64,000 nucleotides of DNA from Chelonoidis abingdonii (taxonomy: Eukaryota; Chordata; Testudines; Testudinidae): positions 26,154,062-26,218,061 of the forward strand of contig NC_133778.1 in NCBI RefSeq assembly GCF_003597395.2, given 5' to 3'. This document shows positions 47,603 through 59,542 of the stretch, piece by piece. Within the stretch, counting starts at the first letter, position 1. Every line of letters starts with the position of its first letter. The position numbers were made by a program, and so were the translations under genes. Under the pieces are notes generated by a model that worked only from the letters and a program-made list of their open reading frames with translations, ran no database searches and was not told where the DNA came from.

Positions 47603-48704
47603 TGTGGTAATATCCTCCAGTCCCAGACCTGGACTTTAACGTCCCCAATCTGGTCCTGTCCCAAACCTGGACTTTTGCGTCCAAAATCTGGGGGCTTACC
47701 TGAAACTCCCCCAAGCTCACTACCAGCTTGGATATTCTCGCTGCCACCAGATCAGGAATTGATGGGGCCTGATCCCCCCCTTTCCTCTCTCTGGTGTCCC
47801 CAACCCTCCCTTGGGGGGCACCAGATTCCAATCCCTTGGATTGAAAAAGCAGTGGAGAAAACCCCTCCCCCTCCTCCCAGGCTTGCTCTTCGTCTAGCCT
47901 GTGAGTAATCCTGAAACCGGTTTCTCTGCTTCCCAAGAGATAAGCGTTCCCTACCTCAGGACAACTGAGATCAAATGCCAACCGCTTGGCTTTGCCTTTC
48001 CCGTGCTGCCTTCGCGGTTGAGGGAGACAGTACGTGCATACAGAGGTGATTTTTCATTATGCTTTACCCCGTGCCTGCTCTCTCCGGAAAGCCAAAGGAA
48101 AATAGCCACGCCTGGCTGTTCCTTCCTTTGCCTCCAGGAAAGAAACTTCCACACGTTTAAAAGAAATTTATGATAAAAAAGAAAGAAATAAAACATAACT
48201 GGCTTAAGAAACTCAATACAGGCTGCTGGCCTTATAACAAATAATGAAGAAACAGTCTGATTTCAAAGATAGCACGATTAAACAGTCCACACCATGCCCC
48301 AGACATGTAAATAAACCCAAAGTCCCATGTCGCGAATTGCTTGGGGTCCTTTGTTACCACAGATGTGTGAGAGAACTTGGGAATAGATGGTTAGGAGAAG
48401 CTGGTTACTTCACAGCGAGAAACAACAAAGAGACAGTCAGTTCCACTCATTCGTACAACCAAAGCTCTCATAGTCGAATTGCTTTAGGGTTCCTTTGTTC
48501 ACTCACAGACTTTGGTATACAATTTGAAATCAGCAGGAGTTAGGCAAGGCACACCTTGTTTACTCACAGCCGATAAAAAAAAAGCCGTAGTAGACAATTC
48601 CCACCCTGACTTTAACAATCCAGTTCTCTGATTGGTCTCTGGTCAGGTTTGGTTACCTTTCCAGTAAAAGAAACTTAACCCGTACTTACCTTCTATTTAT
48701 GCCA
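47603..48704 (-). mobile_element. Solo LTR, family A (copy 3), nested in CR1
   Basis: An 1102-bp block, inverted relative to the copy at 20664, begins TGTGGTAATATCC and ends CTATTTATGCCA. It is flanked by a perfect 5-bp duplication GTAGG at 47598-47602 and 48705-48709, and removal restores the CR1 frame region ('LGRK...'). It is about 190-250 bp longer than the other three copies and carries family landmarks near 47720 ('aagctcactaccagcttgg'). This shows the LTR insertion is younger than the CR1 copy. A long frame (47315-47908) runs from CR1 into the LTR by chance. Confidence 0.9.
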
Positions 48705-48709
48705 GTAGG

Positions 48710-49075
48710 AAAAGTAAAATGTGGCAAATAGATCACATTGGCTGTCATCACTAGTCTTACTGTATCTAAAAAAAAAATGTAAAATAGACAATAAGTTATA
48801 ATAAAAAAAAATATGGAGAATAGTATTTAAATAAATTTATCATAAGGGGGAAATAATGAGGCAAACTATACCACGGATAATGCAGGGCAAGCTTAGAAGG
48901 CAAAGGCACACGAAATGAGCTCTTAAACTAGCCTAGGGATTAGAATAACAAGAAGACGGTATTAGCCCTTATTATCTACATCGTTAAGACGGGCCATGGT
49001 ACAGGTCAGGCCACTGCTCAGTGAGGAGGAGGAACAGAACAGGAAGCTTGGAAATGGCAGCAGATATGCTTAATT
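48710..49075 (+). mobile_element. CR1 LINE, part 2: linker and start of reverse transcriptase
   Basis: Continues the CR1 from 47602: 'aaaagtaaaatgtggcaa' follows on, then 'ggcaaaggcacacgaaatgag', 'ctagcctagggattagaataacaagaagacg', 'gtcaggccactgctcagtgaggagg' and 'ggaaatggcagcagatatgctta', the usual order before the RT domain. Several indels are visible. Confidence 0.82.
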
Positions 49076-49944
49076 TATAAACTGATTACATCGAAATTGT
49101 TTTATTGTTCATTTATTAATGTTAGTTCTGTTACACCATTCACTACACTTGCCTCATTGTACTTCCGTTCACTGTTTGATTTTGTATTTTCAATATGATT
49201 GGCATTGTGCCTCTCTCATACAACTGTTGTATTAGGAATAGTGTAGAACTTTTAATCCAAGTGTTTAGCCCCTACGGATGTATAGTTAAAGTGAAAGAAA
49301 CATGGCCTTTTTGTAGAAGAGAATAAAATTCCCCCCCACCGTACTCAATGTGCCCATTGACTGAATGGGTGAGGAATGGTTGAGGCTTGGAAGAACACCC
49401 ACCCCAGACAGCTACAACAATTGAAGAGGGAATGAAGCCAGAGCAAAGGACAATAAACTTGTACCAAGTGGGCCATAAATGAAACAGAGCAACATACTGG
49501 TGACGACCTCGGGAGTAGAAGCAAGCACCTTCTTTAACGCCCCTTTGAGCACATTGGGGACACACCCAGAAAAAAGCAGCACAAACACCACGGACAAAAC
49601 CCGATTTTGAATTGGTCTGGATTGCTAATGAGGAAGCTGCTATAAATCCAAAGTGTCTTGCCGAGGACCGGTCTCGTCTTGTCACCATCGGAAGCATCGA
49701 CCGGATCGGCAGAGCCCGCTGCACCCTCCCCATCTACTCACGCTGGCCCAGTGCAGTTAGGGAGCAACTAGTTGGTACAACACAGACGGGCGTGTTTGTG
49801 TGTGGTGTGTGTGTTGTGTGTGTGTGAACGCATGACGTAAACTATGCATATAGATAGAGATATAATACTTATACTCCAAAGTGCGTGTGCCTATACCGCC
49901 TGAAAAGATCCCCATGTACAATTTGACGTACAACCAAACGCCTT
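49076..49944. mobile_element. Unidentified ~870-bp insertion in CR1
   Basis: CR1 sequence stops after 'gcttaatt' at about 49075 and resumes with 'ggtcttcaccgaaag' at about 49945; the CR1 segment between is normally about 10 bases. The insertion has a higher CpG content than the flanks (for example 'ccgaggaccggtctcg' near 49660 and 'catcgaccggatcgg' near 49695), a GT-rich microsatellite at 49793-49827, and AATAAA signals on both strands near 49095 (minus) and 49322 (plus). A 153-codon frame (49272-49733, minus) has no recognised domain. It may be an LTR, but TG...CA ends and a duplication were not found. Confidence 0.6.
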
Positions 49945-51515
49945 TTTTGGTCTTCACCGAAAGTCGAAGGAATAGACGAACTAGTGAATGCCTAATGGGA
50001 AGGGTGAGATTAGAAGATTAAATTAAAAAAGGAGCATAAAAATCCTTTCAAAGTAGGTGCAAGTTCACCAGGCGCCTGAGGACATACACATCCTAGATAC
50101 TCAGGACTTAATGAGGAGTATCTAGCTTAGCTTATTCACCTTTGGACAATCATGGAGACAGGAGAGATTCAAAGACTGGACATATGACAACATCTATAAA
50201 AAGGGAATATAAAACAACCCAGGAACTACAGACCATTAGTTTCACTCTGGCCAGGGAAGATATGGCACGTCAATTAAGGAAATCATCTGCAACACTTGGA
50301 GGTGATAATGTGAGGAGAAGCTAGCATGGATTTGTAAAGAACCAAATCATGTCAACAAATCTGAACTTTCTCTGATAGGATAATGGTCTTGGGATAAGTG
50401 AGAGCAGTGGATGGGGTTACCAGACTAGGTAAGGACTTTGATCAGCTGCGTGATAGTTCATCTCAATAAACAGGCAATCACAACTGAGAATGGGGCTACT
50501 ACTAAGTGTGGTTGCCATAACTGGCTGCGAACTGGTACTCAGAGGTAGTGTATATGGTTCCACCTGCGGAAGGTATAAGACAAGTGGGGTCTCTGCGCAG
50601 GGCTGCTTTGGCCGGCTGGTTCAATATCTCATCAACGACTTAGATGTTGGCTAGAAAGCGCTTATTAATTTGTAGATGATGTCAAACTGGAGGATAGCAA
50701 CTGCTTTGGAGGATGGATTCATATTCAAAGTGATCTGGAACATTGAGAAAGGTCTGAGGTGAAAAGGATGATAAAGTGTTATAAAAGGACAAATGCAAAG
50801 GGCTCCACTAGGAAGGAACAGTCCGTTTCACACATACAGAATGGAAAAGACTGTCTAGGAGGAGTACAGCAGAAGGGATTTAGGGTTTTAGGCCAGCAGC
50901 TATGAGTCACAGTGTGATGCTGTTGCAAAAAGCGAACATGATTCTGGGATGCATAAAAGTGTGTTGTGTAGACATGAAAGTCATTTCTTCCACTGTACTA
51001 CGCGCTGGTTAGCTCGCCGGAGTATTGTGTCCAGTTCTGGCCACATTTCAAGAAAGATCTGGAGTGAATTGGAGAGGGTCCAGAGAAGAGCAACAAGAAT
51101 GATTAAGGTCTTGAGACATGCTATGAAGGAAGGCGAAAGATTGATTTGTTAGTTGGAAAGAGAGACTGAGAGGGGACATGATAGCAGTTTTCAGGTATCT
51201 AAAGGGTGTCATAAGAGGAGGGAAAACTGTTCATCTTAGCCCTTATGATAGAACAAAGCAATGGGGCTAAACTGCAGCAAGGGAGGTTTGGGTGGACTTA
51301 GGAAAAAGTTCTAACTGTCAGGGTAGTTAAACACTGGAATAAATGCCTAGGGAGGTGTGGAATCTCCATCTGGAGATATTTAAGAGTAGGTTAGATAAAT
51401 GTCTATCAGGGATGGTCTAGACAGTATTTGGTCCTGCCATGAGGGCAGGGGACTGGACTCGATGACCTCTTGAGGTCCCTTCCAGTTCTAGAATATATTA
51501 ATCTGTGGTTTTGTG
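49945..51515 (+). mobile_element. CR1 LINE, part 3: reverse transcriptase and 3' end
   Basis: Order on the plus strand: 'actagtgaatgcc' near 49980; 'caccaggcgcctgaggacatacacatccta' near 50070; 'ggaactacagaccattagtttc' (the NYRPIS motif of RT domain) near 50222; 'agcatggatttgtaaag' (HGFVK) near 50322; 'aacgacttagatgttggc' near 50633; 'tctgggatgcataaa' near 50942; and the terminal 'ggactggactcgatgacctcttgaggtcccttccagttctaga' near 51450. It reaches the true CR1 3' end. Numerous single-base deletions destroy the frame, so it is inactive. Confidence 0.9.
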
Positions 51516-53468
51516 AACAAAAAAAAGTGAGTAAACTTAATATTCCTCAAATGAGATGTGGGTAAACTCAGTTTACCCGTGTTTGCCTTAGACTACACTA
51601 CTGTGTTAGGTACTATTAGAAAGGGCCTCTTTCCCTAGTCGGGTAGGTAATGTATCCCTTCAATTTTATAATACAGAAACACCATGGTAGTGCCCAGAAT
51701 ACCGGCTTGCACTTCATCTTTGTTACTTCAGTGCAAATCCAGAAATTTGGAGGAAGTTATTTTAGACATGTCTTCAGTACTTGTGCAATTGACAATTATT
51801 TGTGTTTTTAAAATGTTGTGTTGGTCTATAGCTTCTGTTTGGCACAATGTATAAATACTAATAAATAAATATTATATAGTTTAAAGTTGCCCTAAATTTC
51901 TAAAAGATTATGCAGTCAAATAAGTCATGTATAACTTAGTCACATGGGTGAGTGTGTTAAAGCTAGTATTCACTTAGCTACCGGTTTGACTTGACTACCA
52001 TAAGTGAAGGTATTTGCAGTAAGAATCAAAAGATCAGACAGCAGCCCAGCTGAAACCTTCAATTTTGTAGGTTCCTCCCACATGTTTCTGCTTCCAAGAG
52101 TTCTGAAGTCCTTACTTATCCCAGGCAGCCTGGAATTTGCAGAGCAAACTTTACTAAAGCTTTGGTGAGCTTCAGAGGCCTCCTAAGAATGCTGGAAAGC
52201 TTGAGAAAGGGCTCTCCTTGATTCCACTAAATATCTCCCATGAGAAAATCTTGCCACGCTGAATATCTGAAAAACACCCTCCACAGTGGTAGAAACTTTG
52301 GGGATTCTTATTTCTAGTAACTGTCTGTTTAAAAAGCTGAAAACAATATAGATTCACTAAATGTGCATATAACTAATATTATGAAGGAAATATTGAAGAG
52401 GGTGTTTGAGTGTGTGCATGTATGTATAAAACCAGATTGGTAGGTGCAAAATATTGCCCACTTCTTAATCAGGCTTTTAGTTAATTACTTTCTCTTTGTA
52501 TTTCTCTGAACTATGGAGACATTGGTAGCAATGCCATAGTTGAAAGTTGAGTTGAGATTTTCACTTAATTTGACCCAATAATTCTTCACAACCAGAATTT
52601 TTTGTGTAAATAATTCAGTGAAATGTTTACTAATTTTTCCAGAGAAAACATTTAAAATGTTCTCTTGCCTTGTTTTTCTCATTTTTTAGGGTAGTTCTCT
52701 TGCACCTACTCTTCTTCCACAACCCTCTTCCCCCTACAGCCTCTCCATATACTGAACCACTCCCTTACCCTCCACCTGAATATTTACTCCTTCCATTTCC
52801 AGACTAACGTCCAACTACCTTTCTCATGAATACAGATTCATGTCAACCAAAGCATTTTTCAATTTCATGTCAAATTTGTCAACTTCTTTAGTCAAATAAT
52901 CAAAAGATATTATGAAAAGTATCAAAATGTTTTGATATTTTTAGAACGAAAAATTTCCTTTTAACTCATGCTTATTTTTTGTTTTATTTTAAAATGTTAA
53001 AAATAAAAATGAAGCAAAACATTTAGTTTTGGGTCAAACAAAATGTTTAGTGAAATGTAATGTTTTTAATTTTCATTTGGCCAACAAATTTTTAAAAAAA
53101 TGTTTCGGTTTCCTCTGACCCTCCAATTTTCAGTTTAGCCACCACACCAAAAAAATTAGTTATTCATAAACCTCACATTTTATACTGTAGGTGCCTATTC
53201 AAATGGGTTGTAAAATTGAGGATTATCTCAAAGAACTCCTGAATAGGTTCAGACTTAAAAATTTTAATGTGATCTTTAAAAATTCTTTATTCTTCCCCAC
53301 TCCTTCTCCAGCCATCCTCTCTGGCTTCAGGTTCCTATTAATTCAAAGCTGTCAATAAGCAAAGAGAAGATTCATCTCTAGCATAGTTGATTGAAGTTAT
53401 ATATGAAGCTGTGATTTAGGGAAAATGCCTGAGGAACACCCATGGGGATTTTTTTCTTCCTATTTTTC

Positions 53469-53487
53469 ATATATATATATATATATA
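53469..53487. repeat. (AT)n microsatellite
   Basis: About nine AT units. Confidence 0.9.
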
Positions 53488-53650
53488 AAAACTTACCAGA
53501 CTTGTGAGTCTTAGAGAAGTTTAATTAAAATTGCTAGAGAATTTAAATGCGAGAGGAAAAACTGGGCCCTATGAAATTAATTAATTAATTACTAAAAGAA
53601 AAATCTCAGAAGTAAGAAGGGCTAAATCCTACTTAGAATTAATAACTAGA

Positions 53651-53676
53651 ATTATTATTATTATTATTTATTATTA
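53651..53676. repeat. (ATT)n microsatellite
   Basis: Interrupted ATT/TTATT units. Confidence 0.85.
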
Positions 53677-54654
53677 ATTAGAATTAAATGTTGGGAAATG
53701 CCTTAGACAAGTGATACATGAGTTACAATAAGCATATGGTATTTATGTTTAGAAGCATAGTACTTACAATTAGCTAAAGAGAATTTTGAAAAATTCTGCC
53801 ATGGTTAAATGTCAAGCATGGAAATGACTATGGTGGAAATACAGATAAGTGTAGCTTCATACAATGTGGAAAATGCATGTATAGTTTCTATAGAATAAGT
53901 GATAAGTTCAGCAGCCAGACAGCCTGAATGCCAAGATATGTTCCATAATCCCACAAAAGTCAATAAATTAAGGGCTCCTTATCTATCCCTTCCCAGACCC
54001 CTTGTTTCTCTCTCTTTCTCTATTCATTCTTTTTCCATAAGGAAAATTTTCATTTTGGTTCACCTGATATAGTCACAATTAACTGTTAATTCACTTTCCT
54101 TGCAGTTCTGCCTAGAGTAAGGCTGGACTCTTTGTTAACTCTTGTGTTAGCTGTGGTAATTTGCACGTCTCTGGAACAGCTCAAGCTAAGTTTTTATGAT
54201 CTGGATAATGAAAACATTGTTCTCCATTTTGAACCAGCATTTTATTACATTGTTCCAATCATTGCTACGTTCTACAAGTGCTGCTATGCCATACGTAATG
54301 CCTTTGTATAGTTTTATTCTAAAACATCCTGAAAAAACTCCTAGACTATTACATGCTTTTTACATCTGAAATTCAGAATCAGCTATTTTTAATTAAAATA
54401 TAAGCTTTCAATCAAGCTATACTGTATGGTTGTGCCTGTACATATAATTCCTACATAAAACACCTTGCTAACTTTCTCAGGTTAGCACCATCCCTGCCCA
54501 CACTCACAGCTCATGCATCCTCACCTCCATTCTCTCTCCCTTCTCTCCATTCCTTATCTCTGTAGACTAAAAAAAAGTTTGAAAAACTTTGCCTAGCACT
54601 ATAAAATATATTGGACCCCATTTGCTCTATAACACTCATGTAAATACCTTCACT

Positions 54655-54955
54655 GCAGAACATGAAAGTATAAGTGGACTCAAAAAAGAATGAGATAAGT
54701 TCATGGAGGATAGGTCCATTATGAGCTATTAGCCAAGATGGTCAAGGATGCAACCCCATACTCTGAGTGTCCCTAAATCTCTGACTGACAGAAGCTTAGA
54801 CTGGACAACTGGGGATGGATCACCTGATAAATTGCCCTGTTCTGTTCATTCCCTCTGATACATCTGGAACCAGCCATTGTGTGGAAAACAGAATACTAGG
54901 CTAGACTGACCATTTTTCTGACCCCCAGATATGACCATTCTGATATTCTTAACAT
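54655..54955 (+). mobile_element. CR1-related LINE 3' end
   Basis: Contains 'aatgagataagttcatggaggataggtcca', 'gagctattagccaagatgg', 'ggggatggatcacctgata', 'ctgttctgttcattccctctg' and 'agaatactaggctagactga', the block order of a LINE tail widespread in turtles, ending near 'gaccattctgatattctt'. It is a different subfamily from the tails at 1404 and 12331. Target site not resolved. Confidence 0.78.
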
Positions 54956-55458
54956 GGTGTGTAGTCCAGTGCTCTGGACGGGGGGAAGAACATTCAATCT
55001 CCTCTGCATGGAGTGTTTCTGTGTGGCCAACTCACTTGCACATTATATAGTGTTTAAAAAATTATCCCCATATCCTTTAACAAACCCTTCCTGATATTTT
55101 TGCCAAAAAATGTTCAAAACATTATTGATATAATCTCTTAACTAAAATGTTTTTACCCATTTACAAGTAATATCCTAATTTATTTGTCAACTGTAGTAAT
55201 TTAGATAATTAATTTCTATAAACAAACACCGACATAAAAGTTGTAACTAAGCACTTTGCCAGGAAAGGCTGAATCCTTTTGTCACACACCGTCAATCACT
55301 GTGCTAGCATAGGCCTTGTTTGCATTAAGCAATGGGTGGTGCCAGTATGCTGTATACTCAGTGTGGATATTTGCCAGTACCAGAATTTAGTCTGAAGTAT
55401 GAAAAATGTTATTTCTATATTGTATTTCAGCTTCCTTCCCAGATTCTGTGATGGCATG

Positions 55459-56300
55459 TGTCATAAGGTATAATTCCCAAATCTGAACCTTAGCGTCCAA
55501 AATTTGGATACCTGCATGAATTCCTCTAAGCTTAATTACCAGCTTAGATCTGATATGCTGCCACCAATCAAAACTCTGAGTTGATACACTCTGTCCTCCA
55601 AAAACCTTCCCTGGGACCCAAGACCCAGATCCCTGGATCTTAACACAGGGAAAAGTAAACTCTTCCTCACTAGTGCACTCCAGGCTTCCCTTCCGGGTTC
55701 CCAGAAGTCCTGTGCTTCAAACTCCATGAAACACACCGAGCAGGTTTTTTCCTCCCCTCTCTCTTCCTCAGCATACAGATTTCAGCTTCAAAACTCTAAC
55801 ACAAAAGAGATCCCCCTCCCTTCGTTCCTGCAGCCTTAAGAGAAAAAATCAATCAGTCTTAAAAAGAAATCTTTTAATACAAGAAAGGAAAAGTAAAGAA
55901 TTATCTCTGTACTCAGATGTAAATATACAGGGTCCTATAGCTTACAGACACCAGAAAGAACTTTTCCCCGTACCAATACAAATCAATATCCAGCAACTAC
56001 ACATATAAAAGTTAACCAGCCAATCCACAAATGCAAATAGAGTAAAACAATCAAAAAGCCTAACTGCCTGTTTACTTACTATTTGAACAGAAAACTATAG
56101 AGAGCCTGTAATTAATTGTCTCTCTGGAGACCCCCCGAGAGAAAGACCCCAAGACAAAGAACACACACAAAAGCTTCCCTCCACCCAGGTTTAAAAGTAT
56201 CTTGTCTCCTGACTGGTCTTCTGGTCAGCTGTCCCAGTTCCCTGCTTGTAACCCTTTACAGGTAGCAGAGACATGAACCCGTAACAATCTGTTTATGACA
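55459..56300 (-). mobile_element. Solo LTR, family A (copy 4)
   Basis: An 842-bp block inverted relative to the copy at 20664: it starts TGTCATAAGGTATAATTCC and ends GTTTATGACA. A perfect 5-bp duplication GCATG flanks it at 55454-55458 and 56301-56305. Shared landmarks include 'accttagcgtccaaaatttgg' near 55487, 'cttaattaccagcttagatct' near 55530 and 'gtaaccctttacaggtagcagagac' near 56248. No internal gene remains. Confidence 0.92.
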
Positions 56301-56305
56301 GCATG

Positions 56306-57058
56306 GAACTGCAGTAACCTGAAGTGGTCGTTCTCCACCTTTTCTGTATTGTGAGCCCCATGTTACAGGACTCAATGAAAAAGATGCTGGACCCTTCTCC
56401 TATTTAACCCCTCCCCTCCCCGAATCTAGCCAAGAAGGAAAGGAGAATGGCTACCATCCCCTGAAATATTTTTGCACCTCTGTGGGAGAATCATAGCCTC
56501 CACTCACTCCTCTTCCCCCCCCCCATTGCTCCTCGATTGATCCTCCTCACCTCCCTGCCCACCCCCAGCTGGGGTCCCTCTGCTCCAAGATCTGCAGCCC
56601 CCCCACCCATGGCTGAGAACTCCTGATGTAAAAGGTTTCCAGAGCGGCCACAAAGAGTTAAAACTGCTCTTTTCAATTGAATCATATTCTTGAAAAAAGA
56701 ACATTTGGAAATATTTACTAGAATCCCTAAAAGCCCCATGAAAGGGAAGCATATTTCTAGAATATCCTAACATGAGAGTTACTGTGGGACTATCTCTTTG
56801 ATAGCTCATGGAAGTGCATGCCAAATTTTAATAGTCACAAGTGTTTCCTAAAGGAAGGGGCAGTGTATGCATGTCTGTGTCCTGTTGCCTCTCCTCAAGT
56901 ACTGGAACTAGATGGCTCACTCCTTTAGGGGGACACAGCTTGCTGAGGGTCCAATATCATATCCAGTGATGCTAATGAGGGTCTTTCTATTGATTTAAAT
57001 GGAAGTTAGTCAGGTCCTAAGAGCCTAATGCTGCAAGGTGTTGTGCAACTACCACAAG
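56306..57058. other. Non-coding stretch with a doubtful MITE
   Basis: 56322-56628 begins 'aagtggtcgttctccacctttt' and ends 'catggctgagaactcctg', resembling decayed CAGTGGTTCTCAACC ends of a known hAT MITE type. No duplication was found, so it is listed only as a possibility. The rest is unrecognised. Confidence 0.4.
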
Positions 57059-57063
57059 GGGAG

Positions 57064-57731
57064 TGTAGTGGATTGGTCACTTGCGCGACCTCAGAAGGGG
57101 TTAAGAGGAGAGGGCTGGAAGAGGGTTGGGGCTGGGATCCTTAAGCTAGACTGATTAAGGAAGGCAGCCACAGCTGGGGCCACACCCCAATCAGGCCACA
57201 GCTGGCCTTATAAAAGGCTGGGAGCCAAGTGCTCAGGCAGTCTTTCTGTAAATGCTGAGAGGGATGGGCCTGGCTGCTGAGCAGGGTACCTAGACTGGAG
57301 CAGGGCTAGGGAGCTCCGGCCTGGAAAACCCCCAGTCTGCAGGCCTTGCTAAAGGCTGAAAAGGTACTGAAGTTGCAGAGGGGCACCCCAAGGGTAGGCA
57401 GAGGCAACAGGTCCAAACCCTCCTTGCCAATGATGAGTGGCAATTATACTGCAGTCTGCCTCAGTGAGTGGGAACTAGATGGTGACTGGCAGTAGCCAAA
57501 GACTGAGGCAAGATAGGGATTTGGGGGTTCCCTGGGGAGGGGAGACCCAGTGAGACTGTGGGGTATTGCAGGGGGCAGAACCCTGGGAGAAGGGGCACTG
57601 GAGTCCAGGAGAGACACTGGGGCCAGTGGCAAGCAAGACACTGGCCTGAAGAGGGCGCTCTGGAGGCTGGCAAGCTAATTCCCTGGATGACCAGCAGGAG
57701 GTGCTGCAGAGTGAGTAGTCTCCCAGTTACA
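57064..57731 (+). mobile_element. Solo LTR, family B
   Basis: A 668-bp block starts TGTAGTGGATTGGTCAC and ends CCCAGTTACA. A perfect 5-bp duplication GGGAG flanks it at 57059-57063 and 57732-57736. A TATA box (CTTATAAAAGGCTGGG) near 57207 fixes plus orientation, with a GC-rich downstream half. It differs from families at 20664 and 24361. Open frames inside on both strands (up to 91 codons) are chance frames in GC-rich DNA. Confidence 0.9.
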
Positions 57732-57736
57732 GGGAG

Positions 57737-58588
57737 GCATGTACATCTTGTAGGTCTGGGCCTTAACTCAGCAACAGAGATGAGTTTTCTTCAAAGCCAA
57801 AATTATTACATTGGGATTTTTGAAGTCTCTTGACCCTTAAGGCTATTAACCATCATTTATTTTATAACAGTGGTCACCAAGAATGGCAGTTCAGGTTGCA
57901 ATACAGTTTCCAAAGTACCCCTGGTTTTCAAACAGTCCTTTCCTTTGCTAAAATTATTCATGTTTTTTCTCTTGCCAAAGTTGATTTTTATTTTAAGTGA
58001 GCAAATTCCTCACCTTTGTGAGATGTGAGAAAAGAAAATCTATTTTTTTTCCCCACTGTAAAACACAAACGTTCACTTTTGGGAGGGTTCTGATGAATGA
58101 TTTAAAAATGCCAGTGAATGTGTACACACAAAACACTATGTATGGCACTTATAGTACAGAGTGAGTAACAAATGATTATGGATATTTTTTGGGAAAATAT
58201 GACTAAAACACCATTATGAGTACTTGAAAACAGGCCATTGGACAGGCACAGTAGAAAAATAGGATTGACTTTTAAGTGATGATTTTAAACTCGATTAGGA
58301 TTCTGCATGGAGTAAGGGTTCATCTTTACAGATCAAACTCAGGATTAAAGCCTACATATAACAACTTTACTCACTGCAGCCAGGGGAAAACATGGCAACT
58401 CTTCAAAAGGATACAGAAAAACACTTGATATGACAATAGATGAAGAATAATTTTCCAAATTGCCACCAAAAGAGGAACTGTAGCTAGGCAGACTTGACCA
58501 TTATCGGTATTGGCCACTGTAGAAGATGACTGTTTTCACTGAGAATTTCCGATTTTGTATGCCTACACTGTAAATAGATACTCATGAC
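57737..58588. other. Non-coding stretch, nothing recognised
   Basis: AT-rich, no exon or family recognised. Confidence 0.5.
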
Positions 58589-58665
58589 TAGGGTGACCAG
58601 ATAGCAAGTGTAAAAAATCCGGACGGGGGTGGGAGGGGTAATAGGTGCCTATATAAAATTACAAA
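58589..58665. mobile_element. MITE family M1, left half only
   Basis: TAGGGTGACCAGATAGCAAG followed by 'aaatccggacgggggtgggaggggtaataggtgcctatataa' matches the left part of the element at 18461-18584. The right half is missing. Confidence 0.78.
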
Positions 58666-59357
58666 ATTACACTGGATTTTTAATAAAAGAAACTTTCTCC
58701 TGGCTCATGTATTACATAAATTGATGTAGACTTTCACATTCCCTTAATCTCATGGCTAACTAAAAAGAATACATTGTAGCATGTATTTTGTTTCTTTGCA
58801 GTTGACAAAGTAACAAAGGAATACTGATTTATGACAACAGCCAGTTTAAAGCCACAGGACTCTTCTGTATTATTTAATATGTAAAATCACAATATATTTT
58901 AAAAGGAAATGATGGGTAATACATACTTGTCAAGAGATGTTAGTTACCAAGGAAGATCAATGAATTTTAAGCAGATTCTCTGAAAAGAATTCCTGATAAA
59001 TTATTAACTCAGAGCAAAAGTTTACATTAAGTGTTTATTGTTCTTAGGATCACCTTCATAGACATCCACATCTTTCTTTTTAATAGCTCAGATTTTATTA
59101 TATGTTTTTGTAAGTGAGACATACTGGCAATTTTGGTAGGACTTAAATATTCTTTAACAGAATATGGTGGTATTTTCAAAATGCCTAAATGACCTAGGAG
59201 CATATTTATGACTTTCACTTAGTCACTCTTTTGAAAATCCCATCCAATGTCTGCAGTAATGATTCTTACTAGAAAATACTATAATACGTTTATGTTCTCT
59301 CAGGTTTATATGCAGTAATGGCCCAATCCAAAGCTTGCTGATCATCAAACAAAGCTC
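58666..59357. other. Non-coding stretch, nothing recognised
   Basis: AT-rich, no exon or family recognised. Confidence 0.5.
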
Positions 59358-59365
59358 ATTCTGAT

Positions 59366-59534
59366 CAGGGCTGGCTCCAGGTCTTTTGCTGCCCCAAGCA
59401 AAAAAAAAAAACCCACCCCAAAAATGAAGTGCCACGACCTATAAAGATCCACCCTCAAAGGGCCGGAATGCTGCCCCTTGAGAAGTGCCGCCCCAAGCAC
59501 ATGCTTGGAATGCTGGTGCCTAGAGCCAGCCCTG
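59366..59534. mobile_element. hAT-type MITE, 169 bp
   Basis: Starts CAGGGCTGGCTCCAGG and ends CCTAGAGCCAGCCCTG; the inverted ends match at about 14 of 16 positions. The flanks ATTCTGAT (59358-59365) and GTTCTGAT (59535-59542) agree at 7 of 8 positions. An A-tract sits at 59400-59411. Ends resemble those of the MITE at 39673-39935 (CAGGG.TGGCT), suggesting related transposase specificity. Confidence 0.85.
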
Positions 59535-59542
59535 GTTCTGAT

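Larger units (their letters stand above)
51516..54654. other. Non-coding AT-rich stretch with simple repeats
   Basis: No exon or family recognised. Simple tracts: (AT)n at 53469-53487, tandem AATT near 53577-53594 and (ATT)n at 53651-53676. Confidence 0.55.

Noticed and set aside
47315..47908. 197-codon frame as one protein
   Set aside because: The first ~97 codons are CR1 ORF2, but the rest runs into the inverted solo LTR across the exact GTAGG duplication, so the fusion is an artefact of insertion.
49272..49733. 153-codon minus-strand frame as a retroviral or host gene
   Set aside because: No recognisable motif; it lies inside an insertion in a dead CR1 and contains no RT, protease, integrase or envelope signature.
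56322..56628. hAT MITE with CAGTGGTTCTCAACC-type ends
   Set aside because: Ends are too diverged and flanks show no 8-bp duplication.
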